A stretch of 64,000 nucleotides of DNA from Paragordius varius (taxonomy: Eukaryota > Nematomorpha). The notes beneath the pieces are model-generated. The model saw nothing but the letters and a program-made list of their open reading frames with translations. It did no database searches and was not told where the DNA came from. A program made the position numbers and the translations under genes. The first letter of the stretch is position 1. The number at the start of each line of letters is the position of its first letter. Shown here piece after piece: positions 57,066 through 64,000 of the stretch. The stretch lies in the NCBI GenBank assembly GCA_964247055.1, contig OZ176057.1, positions 2,294,001-2,358,000 on the forward strand, in the 5' to 3' direction.

Positions 57066-59164
57066 GAATATATATTTTAATTCACCAAACTATATTTGGA
57101 ATATGTATATATTATTGAATTATCTTTTTCTTGCCTCAAATTTTTTACACTGTGTATAACAAGTAGTAATTTTTTAGGACGTTATATAACCGCATCATGA
57201 CTAGTTATATTTAATGTTCAATATATATCATTTTAAAAATTAGTGTAGGGAACATTAATTTTATAAGGGGTATGTATTTATAAAACAAATTACTTCAACA
57301 AAACAGGTTGAAAGCAAAAAAATTGAAATATTGTTTGAAAACCATTATTACCGAAATCTCGATTTATATCTCTTGTGATGTCACAATAACCATTGTCATA
57401 CCAATCTTTACTCATTTGAATAATTTTATATTTTTACATCAAAAAATCTATATTTTATTTGAAAATGTAGAGGAGGTTGGAAGCGATTTTTTTAAAAAAA
57501 ATCCCCATAAGTTTTAATAATATATTCAATTTAAAACGAATACGCCGAGAGTTACCGAATCTTGTCAAATTGGCCCCTCAATTTCAATGCACATTGACCA
57601 AGGGACTAATATTAAAAAAATGATTCAGTTAACATCGGCATATTTATAGATGAAAAAAATCAATTTTCAAATTCTTACAGGTTTTTGGGTTTCCAAACCC
57701 TAACACGACAAAAAAAATCAATCTCCCTGGGCCCAATACAACAAAATTCCATTTTTATAAGCGAATAAGCCTAAACATTGAAAAAATGCTTCACCCAAAA
57801 AATATTTTCAAAACCTATGTTTAAGAAGGTAACACTAATGAGTTAAATAACTCTGTCACCATCAGTGCATTCAATTAACCAAATTCATTATAACATACCT
57901 AAAAATCAAATAGATATTAGTTTAAAGGCTATTTGCCCGGAAAATTTGGTTAAGATTTGGAATCCAGTACAGAGGCCTGGCTAGAGGTGGGGAAGGAAGG
58001 GCACCAGGCCCCATAGTTGAAAGGTCACCAGATTTCAACAAATTTTAATTTTATTTAAAAAAATAGGTATTTAAAAGCTATCATTTAAAATAAAACTTAA
58101 AAAATTCATTTATTTATGAGTGGTAATGTCCACCGTTAGAATTTGATTATTTTTAAATAGGGGCGCCAAAAATGCAGGCTACGCCTCTAATTCAGGAGTA
58201 AATTTTGATCAATAAATGTACCGAGTCACTGAACCACATTTTGATAACCCTATTTTAACCCTCCCCTGAAGAATAGGATATGTGAACAATTATTGGTTTC
58301 GTAATTTTCCCGAAATTTCATTTTAATTAAAATGTAAATTTTCTAATTTATTGATTATTAAATGTGCTGTGGGTGACCATGTTTTTCTAATGCTATTGTT
58401 TAAACCCCCTTCCTTTCTAAAATATGTATCAGAACAAAAATTAATATTAAATCAATTCTACGACCTTTTGTAGCCTCTCGAAAAACGGTTTTAAAAATTG
58501 GTAGCAACTTTCAAAAAATGTACGCCAATTCAAATTAAATGGATCTTAGTAAGAGGGCATTTTTTAGCATTAATCTCTACTTATTCAGACGCATGTAAAA
58601 TAGGTTTTTTTGTAAAAATGTTGTGACTTTAAACCAGTTTTTTGCTAATAATGTAGGTTCATTTGATTTTAAAATTGGAATTTTTTCCATTTATTAATAC
58701 GCCTATGAGGACTGAATTTTTTTAATGTTTAAGCTTATAATAATTTTGTAACCATTTTCTGTGAAACGTGTATAATTATTTTTTATAAATGTCCCAAGAG
58801 TTGAACCCTTGAACCATGTATTTAGCTGTGCTTCTTAAGTTTTTTTCTCAAAAAATATGTATCCCAAAAAAATCTTAAAAATTTTTGGCACATAGAGGCA
58901 TATTATGGTTTTATGGTCTTATGATTTCGCTTACAGAGAGGTATTTGAGAGTTTGGCTGCTTAAGGCTCCTCACCTCTTTGAATTAGGCCCGAAATATTT
59001 TAAACACGATATCCAACTCAATAGATTCCATTTATCGTCGAGTGATTGTTTTACTCCTTTGATTAATCCTAGCTTAATTGTTGATACAATATGCAATATT
59101 ATATCGAACATTCAAAAATAAGTTGACAGTGAATGCGAAATCAAGAGATGGTTAAGACATTGTT

Positions 59165-59502
59165 TTCATATATACCATTTACAGTTTAAATTTACCCTTG
59201 ACTCAAATTCACCCTCGAACAACTCAAATTCACCCTTGAACCTTTCAAATTCACCCTACATTTCAAATTCACCCTTGAACAATTAAAATTCATCCAAAAA
59301 TAAATTATGTGTTTTCTAACTAATATAAAACTTATTATTAATATAAATTATATCTTTTTTCAGTATTATTTTAATTTAAAACAAAATTTTATTTCTTAAA
59401 AATATATTAAAATATAGACAATTTTTAATCTTAAAAAGTATGTTATTTATTTGAGGGTGAATTAAAATTGTTCAAGGGTTGAATGGTTTAAGGGTGAATT
59501 TG
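59165..59502. repeat. TA-associated inverted-repeat element present only in unit 2
   Basis: ATATACCATTTACAGTTTAA, then five TTCAAATTCACCCT-type units; the right side has GAGGGTGAATTAAAATTG and AAGGGTGAATTTG but lacks the outermost GTAAATGGTATA tip. The matching position in unit 1 (near 40980) has no such sequence. Confidence 0.8.
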
Positions 59503-60074
59503 TGTATTTATTACTTATCTCTTTATATTCATAACGTCAGTTTTTTAAAAGTTTTCATTTTATGCCAATTCATTATCGATCGAAATAACCATAGTGCAAC
59601 GCGCGACTGGGCCAGCTAGTATTTCAATCAAATTCTCTAGGTTATAATTTATGATGATAGTTTAATATCTAAAAATTCACACCACCAAAAAAATTTCCTA
59701 TGCAAAATAAACAATAAACCCCCAAAATAATGATTGTTCATTATAATGAACAATCAATGAAACAGAACTGGAAGCAAGAACGTTAAATATTTCAAACACT
59801 AATCCTTATAAGACCATAAAATTTAGTTTGTTCTGAATTTGGGTATATAATTTTACTGAGTTATTCCTTTTTATGATGTGAAAAAAATAAATGCCAATAT
59901 GAAACAATCCTATCAGTGCTTTTATGTGATCACCATTTTTAAAATACACAGCGTGTCATAAATTTTTTAGTTTTTATATAAAATATATAAATATTACTTT
60001 TGAAAAATAGGAAAAAATATTTAATTATTACGAAAATATATATATGCATACTACTGTGTATAACTCCTTATTTC

Positions 60075-60077
<3 letters not shown>

Positions 60078-60114
<37 letters not shown>
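60078..60114. repeat. (TA)n microsatellite
   Basis: About 18 TA units; the corresponding place in unit 1 (41566-41580) has only a short TATATATTATATA tract, so the run expanded in this copy. Confidence 0.85.
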
Positions 60115-60120
<6 letters not shown>

Positions 60121-60437
60121 TTTTACCTGTATTTTTTCGTGTTTTTTAATGACATAAATATATCTAATAACATCTTCCCTGTACCATTTTGCCCGAAGCC
60201 TTTTCTGGGCTTTATTTTATGACGAAAAACGACATTTTTTGCTATTCTATTTTTGTTTCGAAATTTCCCCATCTTTTAAATGGCATAAACCATCCATTTT
60301 TTTAAATATTTTTTAAATTTCAATATAAAAACATATTCGGTGTCAGAAAAGGTATGTATATATAAATGATAATTTTATTATTTTTGTGGTTTAATTGCTT
60401 TTTTAGATAATATTAGATTCAAACAAGGATCGATTTA

Positions 60438-60631
60438 CATTATGAGTAAGTATACATTGCTAGAAAATTATTAAGTATTTCCAAATAGTAAATACAACAA
60501 AGGGCAGTATTATTGGCTATGAATAGTAAAAAGTGAAAAAAATAACTATAGGCCAATAATACTGCCCAAGTTTTATTTACTATTTGGCAATAATTTATAA
60601 CTTTCTAGTAATTGTATACTTACTCATACTG
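60438..60631. repeat. Palindromic MITE family P, duplicated copy
   Basis: Counterpart of 41897-42089; TTATGAGTAAGTATACATTG and TATACTTACTCATACTG ends retained. Confidence 0.75.
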
Positions 60632-61328
60632 TATACCTTTCTCAATGATATAACGATTTAATTATTTTTAAATCAGAATTATTCGATGAAATTTATTTAA
60701 TTTAGGGGGGGGGACTTAAAGCATAGGAAAAGATTAAATACAAAAAACTAATCCCCGCCGTTTAATATTATAGTGGATTTGTTGTTTGAAAAAATAATTA
60801 ATTTATTTTTATTGTCTAGGTATAAATAAAAAGCAGGTAGTAGAGACCAAACTACCACCTATAAAGTATTATAGTCTATGAGCATTTGCATTTTAATTAA
60901 AATTAAGATTAAATGCAAACGCGCACCTCTTAAATGCCAAAAAAATACGAAATACGAACAAGGTGTATTTTAATCCCTTCCCCCCTTTTTCGATATATAA
61001 TTCTTTTTTTTTCAAAACAAATTTAATCAAAAATTTTTATAATACCTATATATATAGGATTTGATAAACTCAAATTTAATAATACAATCAATATTTTATT
61101 TTAATGTTTTTTAAAATATTTAATTGTTATAAATTTAAATTTATAAAAAAAAAATCAATTTGATTTTTGCAAAACTTGAAGCATTCAGAAATTTCCGCAA
61201 TATATTGCTATAAAATTAATTCATTTCTTTAAAAACCTTGTTACAATGAAAATGAATAAAATGAAATTATATCCAGAAAAATTTTATAAGGACAGATAAA
61301 TCCCCAGTTTTGTTAAAATTGTTGGATC

Positions 61329-64000
61329 ATGATCTCCGCAAATACAGCCACAGATAAAATTCATAACATTATTGAGGATATATATAAGGTATTTTAAAAT
61401 TTATATTTTTTGAAATTACAATTAAACTTATTTTGGTAATTGATCTTTCCGCTTTTTGACAGAAATATATATTACAGACACATATATTAATGATTTAATA
61501 AAATATTATTTATGTTTTAGCAGACAAAAGCTTTTTTCAGAATTTCAAAGGGTTTTAAAAGGACTGTATATATATTTAAAACATTTATGCTTAGTATATT
61601 TGATAAATAATACTTCTTTATGATAGTTAAGAAACTCTCTTTTATGTTTTGTCAAACTATCTATTTTTTAATTTTAGCTATATTTATAAAAAATTTTACA
61701 AATTAAGTGAAAGTTTTTTATAACTTTTTTTCGCCTTATTTTTCCCTTTCCCTCATTGTAAATAAAGAATAAATGAACTAATAAAACAGTATAATCTGTG
61801 CTTAACCTTGATTTAATTTTTGAAAGTTTTTTTTTACTAATTTTTAGTACTGTTTTTAGTTATTAGGTTATATTAGGTTATATTTCTTCTCATATTACCA
61901 AAGACACATTTCTAGCGAAACATTTTCTTTTGCGCTAAAAATGTCTATTTTATGAGCGAAGATATTTAACAGATGTGAAATATAAAATTTGAAAAATATG
62001 TATATAATCTGTTGGTTTAAAAATGAAATTTAATATATAAAAATAAAAAAAAACTTCTTTTAGTTTTAATAAGCTAAAAAGAAAGTTCTTGAAATTTTCA
62101 TCAAACATCTAAGTAATTCTATCATATCGAAATTCGAAAAATCTTCGCACATTATGTAATAAATATTATACTGATTGTTGAATGCCTTATTCCAAATTTA
62201 TAAAATTTTAAAAAAATTGGTAGGCTCTATAAGTCGCCAATTATTTTACAAGATTTATTAAAATAAACGCGCTTGCAGGATATTATATGAATGAATGCTA
62301 GAACGGCCTCAATAAAATTAATTTAATGTATGATTTTGGTTTCCCTCGATTTTGAAAATTTAATTTTTCATTAAGATGATAGAAATGATAAGTAACGAAT
62401 TAAGATAGTGTTTTGACATTTTAAAGCGACCGTTTCCACCATGCTTTATGATACTATAAAATGCGCTCAAACAATTGTTAAATTTGAATCTTAGAAGCAG
62501 AAACTAAGATATATTGGTACTATAGGGTGTTTTTTATGCTAACTAGGCCATTTAGGGAAGGCAAAATTTTGACATTTTCGGAGCCCACTTTTAAAATTAA
62601 ATTCGATATAAATATTGTTTTGAGATTAATACAACTTATCATGTATTTAATCATGTTTTTTGGTGAACTCAGCTTTTATCAAAAATTGATTTATCATAAG
62701 ATGCTGAAATTTTGCGATTATTCGATTGTCACAGAAATTGCATTAACGTTCTAACGTGGCTCAAAAAAACAGAATTTTTGAAACATTAATCATAGGATAA
62801 TATGTGTTTCATCAGTAATTTTTATACCCGCAGTTGGTTCACTAACACGTTTATAAGTGGATGATTAGTTAACAACCCCAAGTCAAATTCAATTCAATTT
62901 TTGACACCTGTTTTGTAATTATTTGTTTACCTTATCTAAATTTTAAATCCATAATTAGTAAAATTGTTCAAGTGGGCCCTGTTTAGCTTAGATATAAGCA
63001 ATTTTTATCATGAAGAATCGGTTTAGATTCGTAACATGAGGATTAACCTCCAAACCAAATATTCATTGTCAGCTTTTTTAAATTTAGTTTTACAATGGGT
63101 TTGTTCTTGAGCTTTTAACTGAATTTTAGATTCATAATAATCAAAATCATTTTTTAATGGATTAAAAATACTCTTTATATGCATTGTTTTGGCCATAAAT
63201 TTCATTACGACCGCGGGCTTAAATGTTATTAATTTAATTGATTAGCATTTAATGTTAATAATAAAACAAATTATAAAAACGGTAAAATTATATGTCATCC
63301 GTTTCTCCTAAAACTTTTATTTAAGATGCCAAATTATTTTGGTTTTTTCTAAAGGTCTCACTTTCTTTTTTTACAATTTAGTTTTAGTAAATATACACGT
63401 GAATCATTAATTTGAGACAATAAAATTTGTGATAAAATGCCTATGTGATAAAAATTATAAAGATAACTCAAATTCAATTAATTTACCATATCATTATTAT
63501 ATAGAATCTCATAGAAAATTATATTCCTTTGAGTCGACACTTGGTGCAACAAACTAAACTGTTTGTTAAATCATTGAATGGTAAGCTTATTCATTCTTTT
63601 AAATCAGGGATGTCCAACATAAATAGCTCCATAGTCCCTCATTTTTGGATAAAAAATTTGGTGGGCAGCATTCGCAAAAATATACTGGCATCAACAAATA
63701 TTTTGTTAGATTTTGGAAATATAATTTGTAAAAACGACCATATATTTCAAGATTTTTTTGCTAGTTCATGGTAGAAAATTCCGGGAACTTTATTTAAAAA
63801 GTTTGTTAAATAAAATAAAATTTTCTTAAATTTCCTAAGATTTTGTATTTTTAAAATTTCTCGGCTGCAAAAATATTTTGGAGGGCGCCGTCCGTGTTGG
63901 ACACCCCTGCTTTACATTAATTTAAAAAATAAATATTTAAATATTTTAATTTTGTAATAAACTTTAAGCTGCTTGCCATTCTGAGAAATGTTATTTCGAA
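61329..64000 (+). CDS. BAIAP2: IRSp53/BAIAP2-like I-BAR gene, copy 2 (5' part)
   Basis: Exon 1 at 61329-61388 is identical to copy 1 over all 60 nt; exon 2 at 63505-63580 differs at two of 76 positions (one Met to Ile, one silent); exon 3 starts at 63969 and is cut by the window end (32 nt visible, one silent change). Splice sites are conserved. With heavily diverged introns around them, this looks like a gene kept under selection. Function as for copy 1: membrane binding through the I-BAR fold. Whether the linker, SH3 and tail exons are present cannot be seen here. Confidence 0.82.
62555..62760 (+). repeat. Dispersed repeat family R, duplicated diverged copy
   Basis: Counterpart of 44150-44310 (TTTTGACATTTTCGGAGCCC). 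The 75-codon open frame over it has no counterpart in unit 1 and is not considered a gene. Confidence 0.4.
63605..63909. repeat. Short hAT element, duplicated copy
   Basis: CAGGGATGTCCAACAT to GTGTTGGACACCCCTG with flanks TTTTAAAT and CTTTACAT, the decayed form of the duplication seen in unit 1. Confidence 0.8.

Larger units (their letters stand above)
56225..61328. other. Intergenic DNA, second copy
   Basis: Colinear with 37834-42873. Relative to unit 1 it lacks about 200 bp near 58985 and carries an extra transposable element at 59165-59502. An extra stretch near 56680-56800 is also absent from unit 1. Confidence 0.6.
55619..64000 (+). repeat. Tandem segmental duplication, second unit (incomplete in window)
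   Basis: Starts at the exact point where similarity to 37206 begins, about 115 bp after the stop of the first I-BAR gene, and runs off the window. Noncoding parts differ from unit 1 by many small indels and some larger ones; coding exons of the I-BAR gene are nearly unchanged. Confidence 0.92.

Noticed and set aside
57308-57517. 69-codon frame in the second unit
   Set aside because: The matching position in the first unit (38800-39000) is not open in the same way; there is no sign of selection.
1-64000. CRISPR arrays, rRNA, tRNA, bacterial operons, LTR elements or virus-like elements
   Set aside because: None seen. Repeats are DNA-transposon relics, MITEs and microsatellites. tRNA genes were looked for only by eye and could be missed.

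Overview
This is a very A+T-rich animal genome segment (about three quarters A+T by eye). The genes are split into many small exons inside repeat-filled introns, and several hundred base pairs rarely pass without a DNA-transposon relic. An animal is indicated by readable orthologues of CHIP/STUB1, Ran-binding protein 3 and an I-BAR/SH3 protein of the IRSp53 (BAIAP2) group, plus a secreted chymotrypsin-fold protein. Three successive introns of only 30-33 nt at the 5' end of the RanBP3-like gene recall lineages with tiny introns (flatworms, mesozoans, some other reduced invertebrates), but the sequence does not settle the phylum.

Layout. 0-14.5 kb: a possible receptor exon at the left edge, then transposon relics (two hAT elements, a mariner fragment, MITEs) with no confident gene. 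14.5-22.4 kb, minus strand: a complete seven-exon CHIP gene. 22.5-29.3 kb, plus strand: a RanBP3-like gene, head to head with CHIP with 88 bp between start codons. 29.3-35.9 kb: a mariner relic, MITEs and a hAT element with a perfect 8-bp target-site duplication. 35.9-37.8 kb, plus strand: a complete six-exon secreted S1-family protein whose three catalytic positions are all substituted. 42.9-55.5 kb, plus strand: an IRSp53-like gene in about 14 exons (I-BAR domain, polar linker, SH3, proline-rich tail). From 55,619 to the window end the sequence repeats what starts at 37,206: a direct tandem duplication with an 18.4-kb unit, which leaves a 5'-truncated, frameshifted piece of the S1 gene and a second IRSp53-like gene, of which the first three exons are visible.

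Exon models were built by hand from splice signals, reading phase and remembered family sequence. All junctions in CHIP and the S1 gene keep phase; one junction in the IRSp53-like gene (after the 52.8-kb exon) does not and is flagged. The neighbouring genes have unrelated jobs: protein quality control (CHIP), nuclear export (RanBP3), membrane curvature and actin (I-BAR) and a secreted pseudo-protease. No operon-like logic is visible. The most notable features are the tandem I-BAR duplication, the pseudo-protease, the micro-introns and a TA-microsatellite-associated inverted-repeat element with iterated 21-bp subrepeats.
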